From Paenibacillus eucommiae (GTDB taxonomy: Bacteria; Bacillota; Bacilli; Paenibacillales; NBRC-103111): a stretch of 63,173 nt of DNA. The notes beneath the pieces are model-generated. The model saw only the letters and a program-made list of their open reading frames with translations. It did no database searches and was not told the origin of the DNA. Made by a program: the position numbers and the translations under genes. Where the stretch lies: the NCBI RefSeq assembly GCF_017874215.1, contig NZ_JAGGLB010000046.1, forward strand, positions 1 to 63,173, written 5' to 3'. Numbering within the stretch: position 1 is the stretch's first letter; every line of letters starts with the position of its first letter. This document shows positions 33,806 through 42,675 of this stretch, piece after piece.

Positions 33806-34672
33806 CTACCGGAAATTTTCTACATACTCATGCAGAAAGGCGTCTAGCGTGCGTGGCTCTCTGCCGAGCAAGCGCTTCACAGTGTCATTAGGACTTTCTG
33901 GCACCACCGTAGACATGGTCTGAATTTCCACAACGTGGTTCGCAAGCCAAGGAGGCATATGCCCGTGCTCGATTAGATTGCGGAGTAGTACTTGGGGGTC
34001 CATGTTGATGTAGCTTATCGGCCGATTAAGCAGAGTGGATAGTTGACTCGCGATCTGGGGATAGCTGAAAATCTCCGAACCGGTAAGTGTATATATTTGG
34101 CCTGATACCTCGCGGTTGGTCAGAACTTCTACGGCAACATCTGCGATATCGCGACAGTCAATGAAGTTACAGGGTGAATCGCCCATGGAGCCGAAGAAAA
34201 CATTTTGGGTTGTGATCGTTGGTGCAAGGCGCAGTAAGTTTTGCATGAACGCATAAGGGCGCAACACGGTGTGGGTGAGACCCGATTCCCTCAGCGTTTT
34301 CTCGATTTCTTGATGCCAGCCCGCCACTGCCACTGGAGATCTCTTCTCAAAGGCAGGACTGGATATTTTGACAATGTGTTCAATTCCAGCTTCGGCGGCA
34401 ATCTGAATGATTGAAGTTTCCAATTCAATTTGTCTTGGACTGTTGGACATGGCAAGGAATAGCTGGTTAGCTCCTGTAAACGCGCGGCGCAGCGATTCCG
34501 GGTCAGAAGCATCCGCCGATGCTACCTCGATAATCGATCGGCCTTTTTCTCCGATCTGATCACGCAACTTCTCTGGCTCTCTGCTCAGCGCCCTGACGGG
34601 TACGCCAAGATCAACCAAACGTTCCAAAAGCGCACTGCCTATCGTACCTGTTGCTCCCATAATAACTATCAT
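33806..34672 (-). CDS. NmrA-like atypical SDR (NAD(P)-binding) protein
   Basis: The 288-aa product starts IVIMGATGTIGSALLERLVD, a GxxGxxG-type dinucleotide motif. It has EHIVKISSPAF in the active-site region and a PYAFMQNLLR segment typical of NmrA/QOR2-like proteins. These act as NAD(P)H sensors or quinone reductases. It is the last gene of a minus-strand operon MarR, membrane protein, NmrA (2-nt gap upstream). Confidence 0.85.
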   Translation of the reverse strand: MIVIMGATGTIGSALLERLVDLGVPVRALSREPEKLRDQIGEKGRSIIEVASADASDPESLRRAFTGANQLFLAMSNSPRQIELETSIIQIAAEAGIEHIVKISSPAFEKRSPVAVAGWHQEIEKTLRESGLTHTVLRPYAFMQNLLRLAPTITTQNVFFGSMGDSPCNFIDCRDIADVAVEVLTNREVSGQIYTLTGSEIFSYPQIASQLSTLLNRPISYINMDPQVLLRNLIEHGHMPPWLANHVVEIQTMSTVVPESPNDTVKRLLGREPRTLDAFLHEYVENFR

Positions 34673-34674
34673 TT

Positions 34675-35178
34675 TTATCTTCCCCTTTTGGATGAAAAAT
34701 TAGTTGTGACGGCAAGACGCCACCGCCATGTCACTATCGTGCTAGCAATAAATCCAGATAATGGGAAATCGATCCAGACACGATCGACCCAGGCCCAGTG
34801 ATTGCTCGGAATCATAAATTCTATTAAACCAGATGTCAACCATGCGGCGTATAGGCCTAACGAGGACCCTGCCAATGCGAACACCCCTACTACAATCAAG
34901 TGAGGTGCACCTATAATCCATCGTATGCGGCCCCCTCGACTGCGCAACAAAAGGCCAATCATCAAGGCCATCAAGGCCGATGCACCGCCGATTGTGGTCA
35001 ATGCCCCTATTTGAAGACCCCTATCGGCAGTAACCAATCCCCCGATACCTGCCATGATGGCAGGAGCAGCATAGGCCATTGCAACTTCACGCCATAGTAC
35101 AAAAGTCTTTTTCTTGGAACCAGCAGCCTTGATGCCGTAAACATCATCTGTCTGATTCGGGTATTTCATTTTATTCAT
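34675..35178 (-). CDS. four-helix membrane protein of the MarR operon
   Basis: Not recognised. The 167-aa product has about four hydrophobic helices (ALTTIGGASALMALMIGLLL, HLIVVGVFALAGSSLGLYAA, and two weaker ones) and a basic C-terminus (SSKRGR). It lies between marR and the NmrA-like gene, so it is probably controlled by the MarR protein. Confidence 0.65.
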   Translation of the reverse strand: MNKMKYPNQTDDVYGIKAAGSKKKTFVLWREVAMAYAAPAIMAGIGGLVTADRGLQIGALTTIGGASALMALMIGLLLRSRGGRIRWIIGAPHLIVVGVFALAGSSLGLYAAWLTSGLIEFMIPSNHWAWVDRVWIDFPLSGFIASTIVTWRWRLAVTTNFSSKRGR

Positions 35179-35286
35179 TTAGTTGCTCCTTTCTTCTTTT
35201 AAATCGTTCAGCAGTTGCTTTCAGTAAGATATAATTAGGAACCTAACTATATAAGGGTGAAAATGGGCTAGCTTCACTAGCCCATT

Positions 35287-35850
35287 CTACTCATTACTGA
35301 TGTGTTGCTTTGGTTCGATTGGTTCGTCCGTAAGTGCTGAGATGCCTTGTGTAACTCGGCCTAGTAGGTCGAGAAAAACGCTGCGCTCATCGATATTGAG
35401 TAAGCCCACCATGGCTTCCAGCCGAGCGAAATGCTCAGGAGCCATTTCACGGAGCTTCTTCGCGCCTTCTTCCGTCAAAATGACCGATCTCTGACGGCCA
35501 TCCTCTGAGCTTGATCGCCGAGATACTAGCCCATCTCGTTCAAGAATGTCGATAAGACCTGTCACTGTAGCACGTGTAACGCCTAGATGCTCCGCTAATT
35601 GCGAAGGCAACTCTTCTCCTTCGTTATCTTCAAGATCTGCCAGTAAACGATATCGACCTGTTGATAAACCGAATCTGGAGAAATGAATCTCCGAGGCATG
35701 TCCAAGCTTGGCTCCCGCTGCCATTAGTCTAGACGCGACGAGTATAGCCTGTGCGTCTATGTCTAGGTTATAGCGATCAATCTGACGCTTGGATTGTACA
35801 AGCGAGGGAATAGCGTCAATGTCATTTATTATTTTGTTATTGTTGTTCAT
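35287..35850 (-). CDS. MarR-family regulator
   Basis: The ~187-aa product has the winged helix LPSQLAEHLGVTRATVTGLI and DILERDGLVSRRSSSEDGRQ, then RSVILTEEGAKKL. I start at MNNNNKIIND. -10 TACTAT ends about 4 nt before this ATG and no ribosome binding site is visible, so the message may be leaderless. It probably represses the operon it heads. The first ~45 codons and the upstream region are duplicated near 37.1 kb. Confidence 0.85.
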   Translation of the reverse strand: MNNNNKIINDIDAIPSLVQSKRQIDRYNLDIDAQAILVASRLMAAGAKLGHASEIHFSRFGLSTGRYRLLADLEDNEGEELPSQLAEHLGVTRATVTGLIDILERDGLVSRRSSSEDGRQRSVILTEEGAKKLREMAPEHFARLEAMVGLLNIDERSVFLDLLGRVTQGISALTDEPIEPKQHISNE

Positions 35851-36080
35851 ATATATAGTATGGCACCTAATCACTTTTGTGTCAACACATTTTTATAACA
35901 CATCAACACCCCGCCTTTCTTCTTATCTGGAACTGTATTCCTCCTCGGCCACTGCAAAAGGCTCGATCTCTCTTTTATTCCAAATCGAGTTAGAGCTGTT
36001 TGATCCTCATCAACCGAAGATTACACCAAATATAATGGAGTTATATAGTTGTATTTGGTTATGTTATCCTGCCCGCTAGA
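35703..36080. repeat. ~370-bp direct repeat, copy 1
   Basis: It covers the marR 5' end, its promoter and the region up to the core at 36068. Copy 2 is at 36980-37357, with about 95% identity by eye. Both copies end at TTATCCTGCCCGYTAG, in the core. Confidence 0.85.
35855..35885 (-). promoter_or_regulatory. marR promoter
   Basis: Minus strand: -35 TTGACA (35880-35885), 19-bp spacer, -10 TACTAT (35855-35860). The start point would fall on or next to the marR ATG. The copy near 37.1 kb keeps both boxes. Confidence 0.6.
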
Positions 36081-36085
36081 GTAAA
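36068..36085 (+). repeat. core repeat ending direct-repeat copy 1
   Basis: CCTGCCCGCTAGAGTAAA. The sequence diverges from copy 2 at this core. Confidence 0.75.
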
Positions 36086-36117
36086 GGGCAGGTTTCCCAG
36101 CCCCTCCTCATCTAACG

Positions 36118-36270
36118 GAGTATGGTCGCTCGCTTACGCATATTCTGGATGCGCTTTGCGCTTGGGGAGAGCGACACATTGAGAATAATTACCCGGATAA
36201 AACAGCTGTATTATTGAGCTCAGATGAATTAGATTATGAGATCAGCCAAAAGTACCCGGTTAGGATTTAG
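36118..36270 (+). pseudogene. HxlR-family regulator, C-terminal remnant
   Basis: A plus-strand open frame reads EYGRSLTHILDALCAWGERH and IENNYPDKTAVLLSSDELDY, then EISQKYPVRI. It matches the end of HxlR winged-helix proteins (TEYGRSL...LCxWGE). The DNA-binding part is absent, cut off about 30 bp past the core at 36068. It is convergent with the SDR gene and overlaps its end. Confidence 0.65.
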
Positions 36271-36922
36271 CCAATTTAATGATATCCTTGCCCTCCAGAA
36301 TAGATTTATCATATCCTTTTGTAACAGTATGAATCATTGCAATACCAAGCTCCTTTAAAGACACGGCAAAGTTTGGAAATAGTCTTCTTAGAATAGGATA
36401 TAGCCACATCAATGCATAATAAGATTTATGCGTATTTTTTAATCCCTTTATTGGATGGATGTAGGCAGGGCGAAACATGTACGCTTTTTTGAAAGGCAGC
36501 TGCATGAGGTGATTTTCTGTCTTGCCCTCCACTCTTGCCCACATCCTTTTTCCTAGTTCTGTACTATCCGTCCCCATTCCGGAAACATAGCAGAATACCA
36601 TATCTGGATTCAAGCTTGAAAGTATGCCTGCCATATACATTGTAAGATCATACGATAAGCGCGCGAACTCTGCCTCCTTCAAACCAACAGAGCTTACACC
36701 CAAACAAAAGTAGCATGCATTATAGTTATTTAATTGAGACTTTATTGCAGATAAATCAAAAAAATCTTTGTGGATGATTTCAGTTAATTTGGGATGTGAA
36801 ACGCCGCATGGTTTGCGGTTAATCACTAAAACGTGTTCCACATCAGGATGCTGCAGGCATTCATGTAATACACCCTCGCCAACCATCCCCGTAACACCTG
36901 TAATTATCGCTCTTATTTTCAC
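36260..36922 (-). CDS. NAD(P)-binding atypical SDR (epimerase-like) protein
   Basis: The ~220-aa product starts KIRAIITGVTGMVGEGVLHE, a dinucleotide-binding loop, and has YNACYFCLGVSSVGL and YVSGMGTDSTELGKRMWARV. The latter resembles the active-site region of HTATIP2/YwnB-like proteins. I start at the GTG because AAAGGAGGG lies 7 nt upstream. It lies between the two copies of the marR repeat, as if inserted together with copy 2. Confidence 0.82.
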   Translation of the reverse strand: MKIRAIITGVTGMVGEGVLHECLQHPDVEHVLVINRKPCGVSHPKLTEIIHKDFFDLSAIKSQLNNYNACYFCLGVSSVGLKEAEFARLSYDLTMYMAGILSSLNPDMVFCYVSGMGTDSTELGKRMWARVEGKTENHLMQLPFKKAYMFRPAYIHPIKGLKNTHKSYYALMWLYPILRRLFPNFAVSLKELGIAMIHTVTKGYDKSILEGKDIIKLAKS

Positions 36923-36979
36923 GATGGATCCCTCCTTTTGCTCAATTAAATTGTTATTAACTATTCGTCTGTCCATAGT

Positions 36980-37127
36980 GAAGCTTGGCTCCCGCTGCCA
37001 TTAGCCTAGACGCGACGAGTATAGCCTGTGCGTCTATGTTTAGGTTATAGCGATCAATCTGACGCTTGGATTGTACAAGCGAGGGAATAGCGTTAATGTC
37101 ATTTATTATTTTATTATTGTTGTTCAT
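36980..37127 (-). pseudogene. duplicated marR 5' fragment
   Basis: It repeats the first ~47 codons of the marR gene (MNNNNKIINDINAIPSLVQS to MAAGAKL) and then runs into unrelated HYGQTNS and stops. The promoter boxes are kept, so it could be transcribed into the SDR gene downstream. Confidence 0.8.
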
Positions 37128-37357
37128 ATATATAGTATGGTCCCTAATTACTTTTGTGTCAACACATTTTTATAACACATCAATACCCCGCCTTTCTTCA
37201 TATCTGGAACTGTATTCCTCCTCGGCCACTGCAAAAGGCTCGATCTCTCTTTTATTCCAAATCTAGTTAGAGCTGTTTGATCCTCATCAACCGGAGATTA
37301 TACCAAATATAATGGAGTTATATAGTTGTATTTGATTATGTTATCCTGCCCGTTAGC
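36980..37357. repeat. ~370-bp direct repeat, copy 2
   Basis: Copy of 35703-36080. It places a second marR promoter upstream of the SDR gene. Confidence 0.85.
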
Positions 37358-37363
37358 GTAATA
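37345..37363 (+). repeat. core repeat ending direct-repeat copy 2
   Basis: CCTGCCCGTTAGCGTAATA, about 305 nt beyond the stop of the TPR gene. Apart from a hairpin, the 37364-37668 gap shows nothing I recognise. Confidence 0.75.
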
Positions 37364-37440
37364 ACCTGTTGCACACAATCGATAACAATTTCGGAGCTGA
37401 CTCGCCGGCATAAATCGTCAGATTACGAATAATGAAAATA

Positions 37441-37473
37441 AAGCAGCTCCGGACATATATGCCGGGACTGCTT
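37441..37473. terminator. hairpin in the gap before the TPR gene
   Basis: AAGCAGCTCCGG and CCGGGACTGCTT flank an A/T loop. No T run is evident on either side, so terminator function is uncertain. Confidence 0.4.
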
Positions 37474-37668
37474 TGAACGATGCTTTACTAGCTCATGTTG
37501 GGTTTTCCTGTGAAAATGGTGTTGTGGTGACTTCCATTTTACACGATTCCATTCATAGGTTTCTTTGTGTTTAGTTGTCGCACTTCATATTACAATTCGC
37601 ACAATTTGTAAATTTTTTCTGCAACAACTAACCAATACTTCAAAAAAATAGGCATTGCTGCCACCCTT

Positions 37669-38466
37669 TTAGCTTAATCCTAAATGCCGCATTACATCTG
37701 GTCTTTGCCTAAACAAAATAATATCTTGTCTAGCTTCTTCTTCTAACGCCAGTATATTTTCGTCATTTAATTTATATTCATTTCTTAATATTTCTTTATA
37801 TTCACTAATTTTCGGATTATTATTTAATTTATAATACATTTTAAATAACGCTTCATCATCATCTTTGTATTGGTTAAAAAATGATGGAAGTTTAGTTTGA
37901 ATGTCTAATTCTTTTATCCTCTTAATTTCTTCAATAGCTTCTTCGTAACGATTCAAATAAACTAATGCCCATCCTTTATATAAAACACAACCAAAATATA
38001 TAGAAGTTAAAGCTTTTGCTTTTGCGCTAGAAGTATCGACAGGAATATAACTCATCATACGACTACAAACTTCTAATACTCCTTCGTAATTACTCATTTT
38101 CAGATATAACTGTATCAGTTTTTCTCCTACAGTTAAATACTCAGAGTCTAACTCATACGCTTTTTCATAGTATTCCTTAGCTTTTTCTAGTTTTTCCTCT
38201 TTCCTATAAATATCACCTAACAGCTCGTAGTTTTCTTTAAAATTGGCATCTAATGCAACCGCTTCTTCTACATAACGTTTGGCAGCATCAGTATTCATGC
38301 TTTCATAACTTTCATAATAGGTGAATGCCAATTGATACCTGTAAGTTACATTCTCCGGATATTCATTGTTTATTTGGTGTAGAATCGCCAAGGCTTGAGC
38401 AAAATCACCGTTATTTCTATACTTTTTGGCTGCGGAAAGTTGTTTTTTAACTTCTTTTTCGTTCAT
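37669..38466 (-). CDS. tetratricopeptide (TPR) repeat protein
   Basis: The 265-aa product contains TPR units, for example FAQALAILHQINNEYPEN, ENYELLGDIYRKEEKLEKAK and VYLNRYEEAIEEIKRIKELD. TPRs form helical scaffolds for protein binding. There is no signal peptide or other domain, so it is cytosolic. The partner is unknown. Confidence 0.85.
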   Translation of the reverse strand: MNEKEVKKQLSAAKKYRNNGDFAQALAILHQINNEYPENVTYRYQLAFTYYESYESMNTDAAKRYVEEAVALDANFKENYELLGDIYRKEEKLEKAKEYYEKAYELDSEYLTVGEKLIQLYLKMSNYEGVLEVCSRMMSYIPVDTSSAKAKALTSIYFGCVLYKGWALVYLNRYEEAIEEIKRIKELDIQTKLPSFFNQYKDDDEALFKMYYKLNNNPKISEYKEILRNEYKLNDENILALEEEARQDIILFRQRPDVMRHLGLS

Positions 38467-38611
38467 CTTCTTTTAATATCCTGTATTTCCTGGCGGCATT
38501 TTACCACGAAACCAACGCGTTCTTGTGCCATGAATGGATTCCTCCTGCAATTGAGAAAGTATGGGAATTGCCCCTTTCATTATAGCGAACGGGCATACTG
38601 GTTGTCCAATC

Positions 38612-38634
38612 GAAAAACGCCCCGCTAGGGGGCA
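38612..38634 (-). terminator. terminator after the truncated kinase gene
   Basis: On the minus strand GCCCCCTAGCGGGGC is followed by GTTTTT. It lies 12 nt past the stop at 38646. Confidence 0.7.
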
Positions 38635-38645
38635 CTTTGAGGAAA

Positions 38646-39074
38646 TCAATCACGTTTCCGGAAAACAACGTCAATATGACCGGAGACCGTTGGTGGAAAC
38701 CTTTGCTCCACTAAAAGCTGAGCGCTGCGGGTGATCGTTTCCACGTCAGCTTTTTTGATACATTCACCCTCAAACGTTGTCACAAGGACGGGCCATCGAT
38801 TCTCACGATGGACGCCCCATGCAATCGGCTTTGGCACCGCCATACCCTGACGAAACAGCCATTTTAGCAGTTGATATTGCACACGGATGTCCGGACGAGA
38901 GACTTTGCTCCAGGTTTTCATAACATAGCGGTGTACACCTCTATCGATTCTCTTTACTTCTGCTTCAAAGCCGTCAGTCATCGCACGTTCTACTAGCTCG
39001 TCCGGCCTCTGGAGCAACTCGTTCCACTCCGGCAGCATGTCCCTGCAAATTATGGTTTCAAGTATTTTTATCAT
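38646..39074 (-). pseudogene. aminoglycoside-phosphotransferase-like kinase, truncated
   Basis: The 142-aa frame has the N-lobe of a protein-kinase-like fold (VHRYVMKTWSKVSRPDIRVQ, with the Lys of the ATP site, and GMAVPKPIAWGVHRENRWPV). The catalytic lobe is missing; the tail IDVVFRKRD is probably out of frame. AGGAGG precedes the ATG, which overlaps the stop of the MerR-type remnant (ATGA), so the two were one operon. Confidence 0.6.
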
Positions 39075-39556
39075 ACAGCTCCTCCGTCTTCTATCTTTCG
39101 AATAGGTACCAACAGTTCTCTCCGTGATCGCTTCAACCCTGCGATATAAGTAAACTCGCCTGATTTCTGAGTACCGCCGATGCCATATAATTCATTCGGA
39201 TTCACACGCCTCGTTACCTCATGACCCGCAGCAAAAATCGTTCCCAGACTTGAGGGATTCCGTTACCTTCACTTAGCTGCTGGTCGCTCCATCTTAGACC
39301 GATGATAGTAAATGACCCTTTCGTAACGATCCTTGGCTCGATCTGAATTTTCTTGGTTTGCAATAGGTGGCCTCTCATGCGCTCCAAATTATTCAGCATT
39401 TGCTGCTTATCTTCAATGTGTTTGCGGAGCGATTGCTCATGTTCGCCCAGCAGCCGCTCAACCGCCTCGTCGTCTTGTAGAACCCCGCTAATCTTCAATT
39501 CACGGAGTGTTTCGACACCGATACCCAACGTTCTAAGCCAAATGATCTTAAACTAT
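39071..39556 (-). pseudogene. MerR-type regulator with GyrI-like domain, remnant
   Basis: It starts abruptly at the core (KIIWLRTLGIGVETLRELKI) with the DNA-binding helices missing, and continues with the coiled-coil region HEQSLRKHIEDKQQMLNNLE. The effector-binding part runs IVTKGSFTIIGLRWSDQQLS and then, after a frameshift near 39225, VTRRVNPNELYGIGGTQKSG and EFTYIAGLKRS. It is therefore broken twice. Confidence 0.7.
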
Positions 39557-39576
39557 CCTGCCGGTTAGCGGAATGG
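39557..39576 (+). repeat. core repeat truncating the MerR gene
   Basis: CCTGCCGGTTAGCGGAATGG. It lies between the cut 5' end of the MerR remnant and the stop of the ABC transporter gene, 7 nt away. Confidence 0.75.
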
Positions 39577-39583
39577 CGAGGAA

Positions 39584-41377
39584 TCAACCGACAAATTCGG
39601 TGATCTGCTGTTTTTCCCAGTAATCCATGAATCGGCCGCCATCGCGGATCAACGTTCCTGGACTTCCCGTTTCCCTGATTTGTCCTTTTTCCAGAAATAC
39701 CACTACATCAACATTACGAATGGTGGATAACCGATGCGCAATTATGATCTTCGTGCTTTCCCCTGACCAGTCGGCAAGCCGCTGTTGGAATAGTGATTCA
39801 GTTTCTACATCCAAAGCAGAAGTAGGCTCATCAAGGATAAGAATAGATGCATTGCGCAGAATCGCCCGCGCGATGCCAATCCGCTGCCTCTGTCCCTGGG
39901 AAAGCTTGATCCCTCGTTCGCCTACCCGGGTATCGAACCGCTCCGGCAAATCCTCGATAAAATCTAATGACTGCGATAACTCCGCCGCCAACCGTATCTC
40001 CGGATCGTCTGTTTGCTGTTGTCCCACCGCGATATTTTCCCGTATCGTGCCATCGAATAAGTAGATATCCTGTGTCACGACTGCCAGACAACCGCGCAAA
40101 GATTCAAGTGAATAGTCCTGAATGGGTACACCATTAATACGTATGGTACCTTTTTGGGGTGTATATACTCGATAGAGAAGTTTTATTATTGTGCTTTTAC
40201 CTCCCCCACTTGGCCCAACGAGTGCCATGGACTGACCGCCCGATACACGGAAGCTAACATTCTTCAGAACAGGTTGACCTTCAGGATACGCGAACGTAAC
40301 ATTTTCAAACTCGATTGCTGGCGATATAGGCTGCAGGATGCGATCCCCGCCTTTGTCCTCGGAGTCCATTTCCATCGTATCTAGTAAGCTTTCCGTTCCT
40401 GCAGAAACCCTTTGCAGTGAATTAATGATACCCGTAATGTCGGCAAACGGCTCACTTGCCCGGTCAAGCAGGGTGATAAACGCAACAAGCGCTCCAGGAC
40501 CGATCTGCCCGTTCACCATCAGAATCGCACCAATCCCGATACCTAGCAAGTAACCGAGCTTTTCCGGAAGAAGCCGCGCGAGATCGCGGACCGCCTGCAT
40601 TTTCTCGATGGCCACCCAAAGCCTGATTCCACGATCACAAATTTCCCGAAAACGATGAATGACGGAAGTCTCCAGTTGATTCATCTTAATCTCACGCATA
40701 CCCGCAAGCGTCTCTCCCAAATGGAAAAACACTTCCCCTCCGTTCTCCTGCTGTCTGGCAACAAGGTCCTTGTACGATTTTTTCACGACAAAATTGCTGA
40801 GTAGCTGCAGAGGGCCAACCAGTATCGCGACAACTCCCAAAAGCGGGTGAACTTCCAGCAAATAAATGCCAACCGCAACAAATGAGATTGGTAACGCTAT
40901 CAATTTGAGGATATCGAAAACTATAAAATGCTTGAATACCTCAAGTTCATTAAACAGCAAATTTTGGGAGCGTGAGCTATGGCGAGTTTCGTGCTCGCTT
41001 AGCGACAAGTCAATCAGCTTCGACAGTACCATTTGCCGCATTGAGAATACGACATTAGTATTAACAATTTGATTGCATATACGGGCAAAAACAGTACAGA
41101 TAAGCCCGAGTGCTACGAAACCAATTATTCCGGCAAGAATTGTGTGCAGCTCGTGTCGCGATAGGCTTCTCCCACCGTCAAAAAGACGTCTGCTCGTTTC
41201 AGCCAGCATTAACGAAGCACCAGTACCACCAAGTTGCAGCACAATAACGGACAAATACCAATACTTATACTTAAGACATAGATTTAAAAACCCTCGAAAT
41301 CCTCTTCGCCTAACGAGTGCCATTACACTTCGATTCTTTACTGCCTTCAACGCCTCTACTCCTAAAATATGTTTCAT
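39584..41377 (-). CDS. ABC transporter with fused membrane and ATPase domains
   Basis: The ~597-aa half transporter has six membrane helices (about residues 35-300) and a C-terminal ATPase. The ATPase has Walker A GPSGGGKSTII, signature KLSQGQRQRIGIARAIL, Walker B ILILDEPTSALD and the H-loop IIAHRLSTIR. The layout is that of exporters of lipids, peptides or drugs (MsbA/LmrA/McbF-like group); no substrate is indicated. I start at MKHILGVEA; a longer TTG frame overlaps the upstream GNAT gene and has no ribosome binding site. Confidence 0.88.
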   Translation of the reverse strand: MKHILGVEALKAVKNRSVMALVRRRGFRGFLNLCLKYKYWYLSVIVLQLGGTGASLMLAETSRRLFDGGRSLSRHELHTILAGIIGFVALGLICTVFARICNQIVNTNVVFSMRQMVLSKLIDLSLSEHETRHSSRSQNLLFNELEVFKHFIVFDILKLIALPISFVAVGIYLLEVHPLLGVVAILVGPLQLLSNFVVKKSYKDLVARQQENGGEVFFHLGETLAGMREIKMNQLETSVIHRFREICDRGIRLWVAIEKMQAVRDLARLLPEKLGYLLGIGIGAILMVNGQIGPGALVAFITLLDRASEPFADITGIINSLQRVSAGTESLLDTMEMDSEDKGGDRILQPISPAIEFENVTFAYPEGQPVLKNVSFRVSGGQSMALVGPSGGGKSTIIKLLYRVYTPQKGTIRINGVPIQDYSLESLRGCLAVVTQDIYLFDGTIRENIAVGQQQTDDPEIRLAAELSQSLDFIEDLPERFDTRVGERGIKLSQGQRQRIGIARAILRNASILILDEPTSALDVETESLFQQRLADWSGESTKIIIAHRLSTIRNVDVVVFLEKGQIRETGSPGTLIRDGGRFMDYWEKQQITEFVG

Positions 41378-41448
41378 TCCCACAATACTGTAACAGGGAA
41401 TATGAAGCACTAACAGTGGGAATTTGTATATAGCCAAAGTTCCCCAAA

Positions 41449-41991
41449 TCAAAAGGTTAATCCCCAATGTTCTCGCAGTAAGAAGAAATATATCAACTGA
41501 TCTCGTAATTCTGGTTCTCTTTCAAAATTAAGTTTTTGAAGTAAGTTAATTGATCTGTCGTTTTCTTGCTCAACAGTAGCTTCAATTATGTCTAAGCTCA
41601 TATGTTTGAAGCCAAAATCTATTACAGGCTTCAATGTTTCTTGCATAATTCCTTTGCCCCAATATTCCTTTGCTAAATCAAACCCGATTTCAGCTCTATG
41701 TTGTTCTCCCTGAATCCAACAATGGAAGCCACAAGTTCCTATAAAATCAGTATTGCTTTTGCTAAAAATCCCCCAGCGACAACCTGTGTCTTCTATGTGA
41801 AATCTTATGATTTCTTCAGCTTCGCTTTTATCTTTACATGGGCTTATATCCATAAATCTTGTAACATCCTCATCTGAAAAATGCTTAAATACGGCATCAG
41901 TATGGTCTAAAGTCAGAATGATGAGTTTCAACCTCTCGGTCGCTATTTCAGGAAATATAAAATTTGAATTGGGCAATTCTTTGGCCTCCAT
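41449..41991 (-). CDS. GNAT acetyltransferase (RimJ/RimL type)
   Basis: The 180-aa product has IATERLKLIILTLDHTDAVF, GTCGFHCWIQGEQHRAEIGF and the acetyl-CoA loop LAKEYWGKGIMQETLKPVID, then NDRSINLLQKLNF. It resembles YdaF/RimJ-type enzymes. Twenty-two bases of its 3' coding part recur at 17772-17793 next to a hairpin repeat, hinting at a lost relative there. Confidence 0.85.
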   Translation of the reverse strand: MEAKELPNSNFIFPEIATERLKLIILTLDHTDAVFKHFSDEDVTRFMDISPCKDKSEAEEIIRFHIEDTGCRWGIFSKSNTDFIGTCGFHCWIQGEQHRAEIGFDLAKEYWGKGIMQETLKPVIDFGFKHMSLDIIEATVEQENDRSINLLQKLNFEREPELRDQLIYFFLLREHWGLTF

Positions 41992-42037
41992 TTACTTGGA
42001 TTTCGTCACCTCTAAATAATACCATTTAATGGAACTA

Positions 42038-42060
42038 CCGTAACCGTTAGCCTAACAAAT
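42038..42060 (+). repeat. core repeat (variant)
   Basis: CCGTAACCGTTAGCCTAACAAA, 8 nt past the stop of the AAA kinase gene. Confidence 0.6.
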
Positions 42061-42068
42061 TGTTCGTT

Positions 42069-42551
42069 TTAACTTTGATGATAAATGCAACTATATTCAA
42101 GCTCTTCTGGAAACGGAGGCTCAAAAATGGTTGCCCACTCTTTAAGCTTACTTTCTGGAATGTAAACGGCCCCCTTTGGAAGTTGAGCATTTCTTTCCGC
42201 AAGCCGTGCAAGAAGAACCTCGTCGGAAGCGTCTAAAAAGTGGATTTTAAAGTCTGCACCCAATTGTGACGCCCGGAACCTCATACTGTCTCGTTGGCTA
42301 TGTACCCAGCATCCGAAGTCTAAAATAACATCTACTCCAAGCACTAGTACCCTAGCTGCCACTTCCCAAAGCATAGATTCTACTAAATCGTGTCTTTTTT
42401 CGTGATTCACATCATTAATATCCTGACCATACAATCTGGTGTGCCATTCATCAGGAGTAAGACGAAGTGCCGAGTATCTCTCTTCAAGTTGTCGAGCAAG
42501 TGTTGTCTTTCCGCTACACGGAAGGCCAACCGTTAGGTGAAGTGTTGTCAT
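42069..42551 (-). CDS. P-loop kinase/AAA ATPase (zeta-toxin/PNK-like)
   Basis: The ~160-aa product starts TTLHLTVGLPCSGKTTLARQ with a P-loop, has DVILDFGCWVHSQRDSMRFR and a C-terminal lid VYIPESKLKEWATIFEPP. This is the common small ATP-dependent kinase of Bacilli (YqkE-like/AAA_33), with unknown substrate, perhaps a nucleoside or antibiotic. I use the ATG 8 nt past GGAGG; an ATG five codons upstream is the alternative. Confidence 0.85.
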   Translation of the reverse strand: MTTLHLTVGLPCSGKTTLARQLEERYSALRLTPDEWHTRLYGQDINDVNHEKRHDLVESMLWEVAARVLVLGVDVILDFGCWVHSQRDSMRFRASQLGADFKIHFLDASDEVLLARLAERNAQLPKGAVYIPESKLKEWATIFEPPFPEELEYSCIYHQS

Positions 42552-42596
42552 AGATATGACCTCCATTTTTTAGTTTGTAGAAAGGATTCGAATTCG

Positions 42597-42675
42597 TCAA
42601 TAAAAACAAGGAGCAACTGCCGCGGCAAACTGCTCCTTGTATCGTTCAATTAACGTTTCCCGTTAGTTGAGTCAG
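42597..42675 (+). repeat. long repeat unit with hairpin, encoding the Nudix C-terminus
   Basis: ACAAGGAGCAACTGCCGCGG / CAAACTGCTCCTTGT, then GTTCAATTAACGTTTCCCGTTAGTTGAG. The right-hand core is read through by the Nudix frame, which ends STNGKR and stops inside the palindrome. There is no left core here. Confidence 0.85.

Noticed and set aside
38612..38634. CCCCGCTAGGGGG as another core copy
   Set aside because: It is a perfect GC-rich terminator stem with a T run on the minus strand and only shares the central CGCTAG.
41378..41467. Extended N-terminus of the ABC transporter gene from a TTG codon
   Set aside because: It overlaps the end of the GNAT gene, adds non-homologous residues and has no ribosome binding site.
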